Below, piece after piece: positions 27,223-34,895 of a stretch of DNA of 51,388 nt (the first letter of the stretch is position 1; every line of letters begins with the position of its first letter). The notes below the pieces were generated by a model. That model was not told where the DNA came from, did no database searches, and worked only from the letters and a program-made list of their open reading frames with translations. Position numbers and translations under genes: made by a program. Source of the stretch: JBGPHT01 sp041484525 (GTDB taxonomy: Bacteria; Acidobacteriota; Terriglobia; Bryobacterales; Bryobacteraceae); assembly GCA_041484525.1 (NCBI GenBank), contig JBGPHT010000039.1, positions 1 to 51,388 on the forward strand, read 5' to 3'.

Positions 27223-27524
27223 TCAGACGCGAGATAGCGCGCGCCGGAGTTCCCGGTGCGCGACTGTCAACTGATCCGTTCTGTGGGTATCGTCCGCCAA
27301 CGACTTCGCGATTTCCAATGGTGCCTGCACTTCCCCGAGTGCGGTTTGAATGTGCCGGAGCATATTCAGCCGGGTTTCGTCGACGGGTTCGTGAAACCAG
27401 GCGCAATGGTGCAGTAGAGGCGCTGTACGTCATCCGCGCCAGAGGACTCGCCACGGCACAAGAGACATTTCAGAGCGGCGGCGCCGTTCGATTCAGTGAT
27501 CGACTCGTAGGTCGTGGCAGTCAT
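27223..27524 (-). pseudogene. Small cysteine-containing protein with a frameshift
   Basis: An ATG at 27524 preceded by GGGTGAGGA opens a frame containing C-L-L-C and a further Cys at about residue 35 (Y-C-T-I-A-P). Near 27395-27405 this frame becomes random and another frame takes over with W-F-H-E-P-V-D-E-T-R-L-N-M-L-R, running as a helical segment to a TGA at 27223. I read it as one gene of about 100 residues with one frameshift. It may bind zinc in its N-terminal part. Function unknown. Confidence 0.4.
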
Positions 27525-27626
27525 TTCCTCACCCTGGAGCGACTCCCCAAAATGCACGTGCCCTGCCAGACCCAACCCGATGAATCTAAGGGCATGAACG
27601 GATCCATTGTGAACCGCATGCGCCAC

Positions 27627-27667
27627 ATGCCCCAAACCATTCCCCAAACAAATCGTTCTTGGGGCAT
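27627..27667. repeat. Hairpin ATGCCCCAA / TTGGGGCAT
   Basis: A perfect 9-bp inverted repeat with a 23-base loop, followed by TTTT, ending 7 bp before the operator at 27674. It could be a terminator insulating the porin promoter from upstream transcription, or a second regulator site. No gene is read into it from the left, which weakens the terminator reading. Confidence 0.35.
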
Positions 27668-27673
27668 TTTCGC

Positions 27674-27687
27674 GTGACTGGAGTCAC
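27674..27687. promoter_or_regulatory. Crp/Fnr-type operator GTGAC-N4-GTCAC upstream of the porin
   Basis: GTGACTGGAGTCAC. A -10-like TAGCAT at 27710-27715 puts the start at 27722, exactly 41.5 bp from the palindrome centre (class II activator geometry), and 39 bp before the porin ATG. Confidence 0.7.
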
Positions 27688-27760
27688 ATCAATTCGTGCC
27701 GCGCGGCGATAGCATCAACGTCAAGGAAAGTTCCGTCGAGCCGATCGATGGTGACGATCG

Positions 27761-29224
27761 ATGAAAACCACTCTCACATTCCTTTTCCTGCTTGGACAGT
27801 CGATTTCAATCGCGCTCGCCCAGCCCGCAACGTCCCAGCCCCTGAAACTCGGTCACATTACCGTCTCAGGCTCCGTCCGGACACGCGTCGAATCGTGGAA
27901 CTGGTTCCAGGGCAGCGCCAACAATGACTATACATTTCCCGGTTCCATCGCCCGTCTGAGCCTGTCGCAATCCGGCAAGGTCTTCGACTGGCAAGTAGAG
28001 TTCGCCGCACCTATTCTCCTGAGACTGCCCGATGACGCCATTGCCCCAGGGGCCCAGGGACAACTGGGCTTTGGAGCGAATTATTTCGCGGCCAATCACC
28101 GGGAAACTAATGTGGGGATGGTCTTCGCCAAGCAGGGGTTTGTGCGGTTCAAGAAACTGGGCGGCGTGGAAGGGCAATCGCTCAAGTTAGGCCGCATGGA
28201 GTTAATCGACGGCACCGAGATTACGCCAAAGGATGGCACGCTGGCAGCTCTTAAGCGCGATCGTATCGCTCACCGCCTTATCGGAAACTTCGGTTTTTCC
28301 GACGTGGGCCGGAGCTTTGACGGCGTGCAGTATACCCTGAATCGATCGAAGCTGAATTTAACCCTGTTCGGCGGCCGCCCCACGCGTGGTGTCTTTCAAG
28401 TCGATGGCTGGGGAGAACTCAACATCAATGTCTACTATGGGGCTCTGACCGGCCAGGTAAGTGGTAAGCAGAGAGCCGGCGAGTGGCGCATCTTCGGCCT
28501 CGGATATCAGGACTTTCGCGACGGGGTACTAAAGACTGACAACCGGCCTACCGCGGTTCGGATCGCAGACACCACCCACATCAATATCGGCACCTTCGGT
28601 GGTCACTATATCCACACGGTAGAAACGCGCGCGGGGCAGTTCGATGCGCTCGCCTGGGTCGCGCTGCAAGCCGGTTCGTGGGGCAATCTGAATCAACGCG
28701 CCGGTGCGTTTGCGGCGGAGGCAGGCTGGCAGCCGAGATTCCTGGGCCGGCTGAAGCCGTGGTTCCGTGGTGGATATGACTACGGCTCAGGCGACAAGAA
28801 TGCGGGCGACTCAACCCACGGCACGTTTTTTCAGGTGCTACCCACGCCCCGCGTTTATGCGCGCTTTCCGTTCTTCAACATGATGAACAACCGCGATGTG
28901 TTCGGTGAATTGCAGTTGCGACCATCCAAGAAACTGGCAGTCCGTTCCGGCATCCACTCGCTCCGCCTGGCCAACCGCAACGATCTCTGGTACTCCGGTG
29001 GGGGAGCCTTCCAGCCCTGGACGTTCGGCTACACAGGACGCATGTCTAGCGGACAGTCCGGATTGGCGACTCTCTATGATCTGAGCGTCGACTACAACGT
29101 CAACGGCCATGTTGCTATCGGCACATATTACGGGCACGCAGCTGGAAAGTTGGTGCTTCAGTCCATATACCCGCAAGGAAAAAACGCTAACTTTGGGTTT
29201 CTCGAATTAACGTTCAAATTCTAG
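27761..29224 (+). CDS. Outer-membrane porin-like protein (alginate-export family fold)
   Basis: The 487-residue protein has a signal peptide (1-20, ...A-L-A-Q) and alternating amphipathic beta strands throughout. It ends in L-E-L-T-F-K-F, the terminal aromatic signature recognised by the Bam machinery. Blocks such as R-T-R-V-E-S-W-N-W-F and G-Y-D-Y-G-S-G-D-K-N resemble the Alginate_exp porin family. It is placed under an operator shared with the nitrate and NO genes, so it may import an anaerobic substrate or anion such as nitrate. The substrate is inference. Its stop codon overlaps the stop of the convergent radical SAM gene (CTAG). Confidence 0.8.
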   Translation: MKTTLTFLFLLGQSISIALAQPATSQPLKLGHITVSGSVRTRVESWNWFQGSANNDYTFPGSIARLSLSQSGKVFDWQVEFAAPILLRLPDDAIAPGAQGQLGFGANYFAANHRETNVGMVFAKQGFVRFKKLGGVEGQSLKLGRMELIDGTEITPKDGTLAALKRDRIAHRLIGNFGFSDVGRSFDGVQYTLNRSKLNLTLFGGRPTRGVFQVDGWGELNINVYYGALTGQVSGKQRAGEWRIFGLGYQDFRDGVLKTDNRPTAVRIADTTHINIGTFGGHYIHTVETRAGQFDALAWVALQAGSWGNLNQRAGAFAAEAGWQPRFLGRLKPWFRGGYDYGSGDKNAGDSTHGTFFQVLPTPRVYARFPFFNMMNNRDVFGELQLRPSKKLAVRSGIHSLRLANRNDLWYSGGGAFQPWTFGYTGRMSSGQSGLATLYDLSVDYNVNGHVAIGTYYGHAAGKLVLQSIYPQGKNANFGFLELTFKF

Positions 29225-30363
29225 CGGGCCGGCAATAGTTGGACGAGCGGTGCGGCGCCGGCAAGAGGCAGACTTGTTCTTGCGATGCTCCGGCGGCCGT
29301 TATCGGACCCCTTCGGCTCATACACGCATCGTGGCTCTTCAGCCAGGAAATCGCCAGTCAACGCGTAAGAGCGCGACCGCGAACCACCGCACAGATTGCG
29401 ATATTCGCAGTCGCCGCACTTCCCTCTCAAGTTGTCAGCGTTGCGAAGCGTCCGGAACAGAGGCGACTCCCGGTATATGGTGGCAAGCGAGTCGTGGCGG
29501 ACGTTGCCGGCTGCCAGGGGCAGGAATCCGCTGGGGAAGATCTCTCCCGTGTGAGACACGAATACGAATCCCTTGCCGTCATTGATGCCGGCCTGCCTTT
29601 GAATGATCTCAGGGCTAGCCTGGCGTGTCCCGCCCGTTCCCCCGCCTTCGGCCTTTCGGCGTTGCGCCACGTACCGGCGATAATGCTGGGCTTCGGTGGT
29701 CTTGATATCGAATAGTGCGCTTTTCGACAGGTTGTAGAGAAAGGCGAAAACCTCTTCATACTCTTCCGCAGTGAGGTCCTGGGATGCCGGCGCGCGCCCC
29801 GTCGCGACCAGGAAGAACACGCTCCACAGCTTCGCACCCGCCCGCTCCACCAACTTCGCGATCTCGCCCAGGCGGCCGACATTGTGCCTGGTAACGGTGG
29901 TATTCACTTGTGTTTGCAAGCCAATTTGCTGGGCATGTTGCAATGCGCGAATGGTGCGATCGAAAGAACCATTGACGCGGCGGAAACCATCGTGACTCTC
30001 CGCGTCCGGCCCATCGAGACTGATCGCCATGCGGGCTACTCCACAATCCTGGAATCGTTCGATGGCGCTCTCAGTCAGCAAGGGAGTCGCGCTCGGAGTC
30101 ACGGTGGTACGCAAACCCAGATGCACGCTCCTTTCCAGCAAGGGGAAGATGTCGGGCCGTTTTAGGGGATCGCCGCCGGTGAAAACCATCAGAGGATCGC
30201 CGAAGGACCGGACTTCTTCAAGCAATCGGAATCCCTCTTCGGCGGACAATTCGAAGGGATTCCGGTTCTCAATCGCGCAGGCACGGCAGTGCACGCATGC
30301 CAGATCGCAAGCCTGGGTCAGTTCCCAAATGACAAGGAAGGGTGCTTCGTCGAAGTTCCTCAT
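29221..30363 (-). CDS. Radical SAM/SPASM protein of the heme/peptide-modifying type
   Basis: The 380-residue enzyme has the radical SAM cluster motif C19-x3-C23-x2-C26 (C-D-L-A-C-V-H-C) followed by the TIM-barrel signature F-T-G-G-D-P-L, and a C-terminal SPASM-like set C316/C319/C325/C346 for auxiliary Fe-S clusters. It resembles the NirJ/AhbD and TIGR04053 group acting on tetrapyrroles or peptides. No precursor peptide was found beside it, and heme d1 genes are not in the window. It has a GTGAC-N4-GTCAC operator at 30415, so it is probably induced with the nitrate/NO genes, which favours a heme-related role. The start at 30363 begins M-R-N-F-D-E-A-P-F. Confidence 0.85.
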   Translation of the reverse strand: MRNFDEAPFLVIWELTQACDLACVHCRACAIENRNPFELSAEEGFRLLEEVRSFGDPLMVFTGGDPLKRPDIFPLLERSVHLGLRTTVTPSATPLLTESAIERFQDCGVARMAISLDGPDAESHDGFRRVNGSFDRTIRALQHAQQIGLQTQVNTTVTRHNVGRLGEIAKLVERAGAKLWSVFFLVATGRAPASQDLTAEEYEEVFAFLYNLSKSALFDIKTTEAQHYRRYVAQRRKAEGGGTGGTRQASPEIIQRQAGINDGKGFVFVSHTGEIFPSGFLPLAAGNVRHDSLATIYRESPLFRTLRNADNLRGKCGDCEYRNLCGGSRSRSYALTGDFLAEEPRCVYEPKGSDNGRRSIARTSLPLAGAAPLVQLLPAR

Positions 30364-30414
30364 TGTGTGATTGCCCCCATGCCTTAAGACTACGGTCAGG
30401 CAGGATCAAGGGCA

Positions 30415-30428
30415 GTGACGCAAGTCAC
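30415..30428. promoter_or_regulatory. Operator GTGAC-N4-GTCAC upstream of the radical SAM gene
   Basis: GTGACGCAAGTCAC. For the minus-strand gene a TAGTCT hexamer at 30387-30392 would start transcription at 30380, again exactly 41.5 bp from the centre. This hexamer matches only three -10 consensus bases. Confidence 0.65.
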
Positions 30429-30509
30429 CGCCGTTCGATGCCGACCCAACGCTTTGCCGGATTGACCGCGCGGGATGCCTTATGATTGCCCGCGGAATGT
30501 CTCGCCGCC

Positions 30510-30523
30510 GTGACCGAAGTCAC
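30510..30523. promoter_or_regulatory. Operator GTGAC-N4-GTCAC upstream of the DUF7009/hemerythrin genes
   Basis: GTGACCGAAGTCAC. A TAGTAT -10 box at 30546-30551 gives a start at 30558, centre-to-start 41.5 bp. The start codon at 30562 would then be only 4 bases into the mRNA. Confidence 0.7.
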
Positions 30524-30561
30524 TGGATGACCCGGCGGATCGGCGTAGTATGGACTAGGCT

Positions 30562-30942
30562 ATGAAACTGCGATTACAGGGCAACTCGGTGCGACTTCGC
30601 CTGACACGGTCTGAAGTCGAGCGGCTGCGGGAAACCGGGCTAGTGGAGGAGTCGGTAGACTTCGGCGCCGGCGAGGCGTTGGCGTACCGGTTGCAAAGCA
30701 GGCTGGAGCAGGGTCCGGTGGAAGCCGCGTTTGGTCAGGGCATCATGACGGTGTCCGTCTCCAAGGAAGCCGCTCAAGCTTGGGCTGGTTCAGACGAAGT
30801 CGGCCTGTATGCGCAATCCGGTGCACTCACGATTTCGATTGAAAAGGACTTCCGCTGCCTGACCCGGCGTCTCGATGAGCAAGAGCGCGACGCCTACCCG
30901 CATCCTGGCCAGACATCAGAGACGCGAACGTACGGGAGCTGA
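30562..30942 (+). CDS. DUF7009-family protein
   Basis: A 126-residue cytosolic protein beginning M-K-L-R-L-Q-G-N-S-V-R-L-R-L-T-R-S-E-V, the opening typical of the DUF7009 family. The middle carries T-V-S-V-S-K-E-A-A-Q-A-W and the end has a K-D-F-R-C-L segment with a lone Cys. The family's role is not known. It lies 4 bp before the hemerythrin gene and shares its Crp/Fnr-type promoter, which links it to nitrosative or anaerobic metabolism. There is no good Shine-Dalgarno, in line with a near-leaderless transcript. Confidence 0.75.
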   Translation: MKLRLQGNSVRLRLTRSEVERLRETGLVEESVDFGAGEALAYRLQSRLEQGPVEAAFGQGIMTVSVSKEAAQAWAGSDEVGLYAQSGALTISIEKDFRCLTRRLDEQERDAYPHPGQTSETRTYGS

Positions 30943-30946
30943 CTTC

Positions 30947-31504
30947 ATGCCCATCGTCATCGGAGCGAAACGAGAGAGCGATTTCACGGACCCTATCGGG
31001 ATGCTGGGCGATTGCCACCGCCGCATTGAAATGTTCCTCAACGTGCTGGTGCGCGTTGCCGAACAGGCGCAGGGCGAGGCGTTGAACGAAGAGCAGCGTG
31101 GCGCACTGGAAACTGCCCTTCGGTACTTCCGCGAAGCGGCGCCGAAGCATACCGCCGATGAGGAGGAGAGCCTGTTTCCCCGCGTGCGCCGGATCGAGAG
31201 CGCCGATATGCGAGCGCTCATAGCGCGAATAGAGTCCCTGGAAGAGGAACACGTGTGCGCCGACCGAAGACACGGCGAGGTCGACAATCTGGGCCGGTCG
31301 TGGCTACGGGATGGAACGCTGCCGCCGGAACAGTCATCGCGGCTCTTGACACTGTTGGTCCAACTGCGCGACCTATATCGCCATCACATCGCAACCGAGG
31401 ACAATGAGGTTTTCCCCGCCGCTGCAGCGGTCCTCTCCGCTACCGACCGACAGGCGATCGGTAGCGAAATGGCCTCCCGACGGTTTAGCTCCCGCGAAAA
31501 GTGA
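30947..31504 (+). CDS. Hemerythrin-domain protein
   Basis: A 185-residue four-helix hemerythrin/HHE-type protein. Candidate diiron ligands are visible in each helix: D-C-H-R-R-I-E, K-H-T-A-D-E-E-E-S, L-E-E-E-H-V-C-A-D-R-R-H and Y-R-H-H-I-A-T-E-D-N-E-V-F. It may bind O2 or NO, or repair iron centres. The ATG at 30947 is preceded by GGGAG; an upstream start at 30875 overlaps DUF7009 and is less likely. It is co-transcribed with DUF7009 from the GTGAC-N4-GTCAC promoter. Confidence 0.85.
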   Translation: MPIVIGAKRESDFTDPIGMLGDCHRRIEMFLNVLVRVAEQAQGEALNEEQRGALETALRYFREAAPKHTADEEESLFPRVRRIESADMRALIARIESLEEEHVCADRRHGEVDNLGRSWLRDGTLPPEQSSRLLTLLVQLRDLYRHHIATEDNEVFPAAAAVLSATDRQAIGSEMASRRFSSREK

Positions 31505-31523
31505 CGCAGGCATTACGTTATCA

Positions 31524-31960
31524 TCAGGAACTGAATTCCCGGCTCAGTCGCGCGAGCGCCAGAGCGCCGAGCGACAGGCCAAAGTCCCGTAACGCGACGT
31601 CGAAGAAGTTCGGAATGAGCAACAGATCGATAGTGATGCCCCAGAGCCAAAACGCAACCACATAGGCTCCGATGCGGGGTTTAAAAGCTACCAGAAGTCC
31701 CGCAATGATCTCTATGACGCCAACGGCCAACATCAGTCCATGCCCTCCCAGCGGCGACAGCTTCGCGATCACTGGTTACCGCGATGCGCCGTGAGAAAAA
31801 CGGCAGCTCTCCCGATGTGGTCGCTTCCGCCGTTCTCCAGGCGCTTGCTGACCGCACGCCGAAGACGCGCTATCCGGTCGGGAAGAATGCGATCCTGCTG
31901 ACGAGACTTGCGCGGTTGCCGGATGCCTTGCTGGACCGGCTTCGCCTTCGCATCTTTCAT
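31524..31960 (-). pseudogene. DoxX-like membrane protein, broken by an internal deletion
   Basis: Two halves are seen. The 5' half (31769-31960) encodes a basic cytoplasmic N-terminus (M-K-D-A-K-A-K-P-V, later R-L-E-N-G-G-S-D-H-I-G-R-A) ending in TGA. The 3' half (31524-31772, GTG overlapping that stop) encodes the last membrane helices (G-L-M-L-A-V-G-V-I-E-I-I-A-G-L-L and L-R-D-F-G-L-S-L-G-A-L-A-L-A). The first transmembrane segment expected between them is absent. It reads as one DoxX-type gene with an internal deletion and frame disruption. Alternatively the 3' half could be an independent small three-helix protein coupled by the GTGA overlap. Confidence 0.5.
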
Positions 31961-32272
31961 TTGCCGACCGCCTTCGGTGCGCTCGCCCGGCACGGGTAGC
32001 GACCAATCGGCTTGGGGATTCGGCCGAGACCTATCATAGGTCGCTAGAGTCCGATATGGCGACGATCCGTTCAGCACTGCGAGCACTCGGCCTAAAGGCA
32101 ATCCGTTGCCTGTCGGAAGGGCTGTTTACAACAATCATCCCGACCCAACATGGTGCGTTGTCGGGATTGCGAGGATCGCGGCTTTCGCCGGTGGACCGAT
32201 CAGCGCATGCACTGGAAGTTGCTCCCAGCCGTGAAGATAGTGCAGCCCTGGGCTGCATGGCGGACGGCGTGT
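31961..32272. other. Intergenic, no gene seen
   Basis: The gap lies between two minus-strand genes (the DoxX-like remnant and the hydrolase). No protein-like frame, operator or clear terminator was noticed. Confidence 0.35.
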
Positions 32273-33202
32273 TCAACGGGGCTCCGCGCGCCACACGAAC
32301 TCGGCGATGCGCGTTGCGAGTTGGGACCGCAAACCGGGTGGCAGGTCATGTCCCATTCCCTCGATCAGGACGAGTTCTGCGCCGGGAATGGCTTCAGCCG
32401 TCGCTCGCCCGCCGCTGACGTCGCACATGCGGTCAGCGAGGCCGTGGATCACGAGGGTGGGGACCTCGATATGTCGCAGGCGTTCGGTCCGATCGCCGGA
32501 GGCGACCGACGCGATGGCCTGACGAGCGACGCCGATCGGATCGTAGCAGCGGTCATAGGCGCGGCCTGCTCGCGCGGCGACATCACTCTCGTCCGTCGGA
32601 TATCCAGGCGAGCCGACGGCGCGGAAAGCCCGGAGAAACCGCTGAATAACTTCGTCGCGGGTGACTGCGGGTGGGCCGCTGAACACTTCGCGGAGCACGT
32701 CCGGCGAGGGCTGCCCGACTGACATGTTGCCCGTTGTCGGCATCATCGAGGTGAGAGAGCGGACACGGTTCGGATGCTCGATTGCCATCGTTTGCACAAT
32801 GGCGCCTCCCATGGACGCGCCGACGGCATGTGTCTTCTCGAAACCGAGCACGTCCAGCAATCCCATCGCGTCGGCAGCCATATCCGACAGCGTGTACGAC
32901 ACCGACGACAGGTCACCGGCGAGCCCCGCGGGCAGGTCCGGAGGCGGGGCATCAGTCATGTGTGTGGAGAGACCGACGTCACGATTGTCGAAGCGGATGA
33001 CTTGCAGGCCGCGGTCGACGAGCGCATAGCAAAACGCGTCCGGCCACGCAATCGATTGCGCGGCGATCCCCATGATCAGCAGCACTGCAGGCGCATCGGG
33101 GTTCCCGAGGCGCTGGTAGGCGATGTCGATCCCGGCTGGCCCGACCTTCGACGCCTTCTCGTCCGCGATAGAAGCATCGAACCCATTCACCAGCTCTGAC
33201 AT
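32273..33202 (-). CDS. Alpha/beta hydrolase
   Basis: A 309-residue alpha/beta-hydrolase-fold enzyme. It has the nucleophile elbow G-A-S130-M-G-G, an oxyanion-side L-I-M-G-I-A, the acid region V-P-T-L-V-I-H-G-L-A-D-R and a late His in G-M-G-H-D-L-P. It resembles aclacinomycin-methylesterase/haloalkane-type hydrolases (F-D-N-R-D-V-G-L-S). The start at 33202 follows a purine-rich GGGGGG. Substrate unknown. It stands alone and lacks the operator seen around it. Confidence 0.88.
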   Translation of the reverse strand: MSELVNGFDASIADEKASKVGPAGIDIAYQRLGNPDAPAVLLIMGIAAQSIAWPDAFCYALVDRGLQVIRFDNRDVGLSTHMTDAPPPDLPAGLAGDLSSVSYTLSDMAADAMGLLDVLGFEKTHAVGASMGGAIVQTMAIEHPNRVRSLTSMMPTTGNMSVGQPSPDVLREVFSGPPAVTRDEVIQRFLRAFRAVGSPGYPTDESDVAARAGRAYDRCYDPIGVARQAIASVASGDRTERLRHIEVPTLVIHGLADRMCDVSGGRATAEAIPGAELVLIEGMGHDLPPGLRSQLATRIAEFVWRAEPR

Positions 33203-33753
33203 GCTGCCCCCCTTTTTCCCTGTTGCGTACCGGCCCTGCCTCTGGTTTTTTGGCCGCGGCATCTTTCTCTTGCGGAATCACGGAGTCCTCCATTGCTATC
33301 GGATTGCAGGCATGCTTCTCCGCAGTGACATGCCGCCGGCCATGCCTCCGTGGGAAGCCATGCTTCACAGCGGCTCGAATGATGCTTCGTTTGTTGATAC
33401 TACCCGGATACAGGCTCGAAATCTAGTCTTGTTTTCAATGATTTAGGCTGAAAGCACAGGGGCGAAATCGACGCATCGCGCCGAAACGGCACGGTGTAGC
33501 TCGGCGAGCGGCGAGCGCCGAGTGGTGCCGGAAGCCGTGCACCTGCCAACCGGATCTGCGGTCTGCCCACCTTCCACCCATTCTGAGCTGATTCTGAACG
33601 TGTGACGCGCCATCCGGAAGTTGGCGTCGGGCAAGTTGACGGGAAACGGCCGACTCTGACTTTACCGAGGAATAGGTTTTGGGACGTTGCTGGCCACTAC
33701 CACGAAGCACGAACTGTGCGAGGCGTCCCGGGTCCGAGCGTATCGTCCTGGTC
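33203..33753. other. Intergenic, no gene recognised
   Basis: This 551-bp region follows the NarJ-like gene. On the minus strand at 33443-33634 a short open frame (R-M-A-R-H-T-F-R-I-S-S-E-W) has some protein character, but no family is recognised. It could be a mobile-element remnant, which is speculation. Confidence 0.3.
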
Positions 33754-34263
33754 TCAGGCCAGAGCGGACTCCACTTCTCCCGCCAGTGCCTCCAGAAGTT
33801 CCGCGTAGCAGCCCCCCGAGGAATTCTCCGACAGGTGGGCCAGGCTGCCGACCCAATGGGACAGATGCCTTTCCAGGAATTCGGTGCGTGCGCGTTGCAA
33901 GGACTCCACGTCCGCGTTGCCGGCGGCTTCGCAGTGATCCAACCAGGCCAGAAATTCCAATTGCGTGAGCAGGTGATCGGGCGCCGCCCGGCCGTCGATC
34001 TCCAGGCCGAAAGTCTGGTAGTAGAGCTTGTTTTCGAGCACCACGTCGCCGGCCGGGCGATTGAGCAGCCAGGCGCTTTCGAGCAGCGGACATCGCGGCT
34101 GCGGGAGGCCTGCTTCAAACAGGTCGATGTAGAGTGAGCGCAGTTCTGCGAGAGTTCCAGGCACGGTTTCGCAGAGGTCGGCAAAGCGCTCCACATGGCG
34201 CTCGTCGGGATAGCCCAACGCAAAGCGGAAGACGGCCCAGGTATTTATTGTGCTCGATACCAT
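33754..34263 (-). CDS. narJ: NarJ/TorD-family chaperone
   Basis: A 169-residue all-helical TorD/DmsD/NarJ-type chaperone for molybdoenzyme assembly, recognised by F-A-L-G-Y-P-D-E-R near the start, the L-Y-x-D-L-F-E-A-G-L-P-x-P-x-C-P segment and E-N-x-L-Y-Y-Q-T-F-G-L. It would hold the NarG-like apo-subunit during cofactor insertion and Tat proofreading. It is the last gene of the operon, overlapping the gamma-subunit gene by 19 bp. The frame is open further upstream, but the ATG at 34263 gives the family length. Confidence 0.85.
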   Translation of the reverse strand: MVSSTINTWAVFRFALGYPDERHVERFADLCETVPGTLAELRSLYIDLFEAGLPQPRCPLLESAWLLNRPAGDVVLENKLYYQTFGLEIDGRAAPDHLLTQLEFLAWLDHCEAAGNADVESLQRARTEFLERHLSHWVGSLAHLSENSSGGCYAELLEALAGEVESALA

Positions 34264-34895
34264 ATCGTGAAATACTTTCTGCCGTCGCGATCCTGTTGCG
34301 AACCATTCCAGATGGCGACTGCGAACGGTGTGCCTGCCCGCAGATCGGGAATTTGCAGGGTTACGGCCCATTTCCCGGCAGCGTATTGAGCCTGCGCGGG
34401 GAACGATTGTCCGGTACGTTTCGTGGTTTCCCGGCCGGTGGCTTCCATTACTGCGGCGCCGCGCGTGGAATCCCAGACGAAGATGTGGACGGGATGATCG
34501 GGATCGCCCATCTGCAGCGAGGGATTCAAATCGCCGGTGATAGTCTTGGCCGGAACCATGACGGCACAGGCGTCGGAGAAACGATCCGTGGCGGCCGATT
34601 GCGTCACTAGATCGTCGCCCTGCCAGGCCCGCTCCGCCTTCGGGAGCACGGTGGTGTCATGGGTCTTGTCGGCCCATTCGAGGCGCACGAAGTTGCCTGC
34701 GGGGATGTGGATGACCTGTGTCTGGACGGATGGGATCTCGAGCGGCGCCGGCGCGTCGGTAGGGTAGAGCGGAGGCGTTCGATGCAGCGCCAAAACCATC
34801 GGGGCTGCGGATTTCCACTCGGGAGCCGCCGGGTCGAGCGGATTCTGCGCCACAACGGAAGCGGAGCAGATCAGCAGGCAGGCAAGGGTTTTCAT
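34245..34895 (-). CDS. Periplasmic heme-b-type gamma subunit (EbdC/DdhC/NarC family)
   Basis: The 216-residue protein has a signal peptide (M-K-T-L-A-C-L-L-I-C-S-A-S-V-V-A-Q) and resembles the ethylbenzene-dehydrogenase-type gamma subunit of type II DMSO reductases: beta-sandwich with I-P-A-G-N-F-V-R-L-E-W-A-D-K, D-A-C-A-V-M-V-P and V-H-I-F-V-W-D. In this family a single heme b is bound by Met and Lys; exact ligands were not assigned. It would take electrons from the beta subunit's distal cluster on the periplasmic side. Its start overlaps the beta-subunit stop by ATGA. Confidence 0.8.
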   Translation of the reverse strand: MKTLACLLICSASVVAQNPLDPAAPEWKSAAPMVLALHRTPPLYPTDAPAPLEIPSVQTQVIHIPAGNFVRLEWADKTHDTTVLPKAERAWQGDDLVTQSAATDRFSDACAVMVPAKTITGDLNPSLQMGDPDHPVHIFVWDSTRGAAVMEATGRETTKRTGQSFPAQAQYAAGKWAVTLQIPDLRAGTPFAVAIWNGSQQDRDGRKYFTIWYRAQ

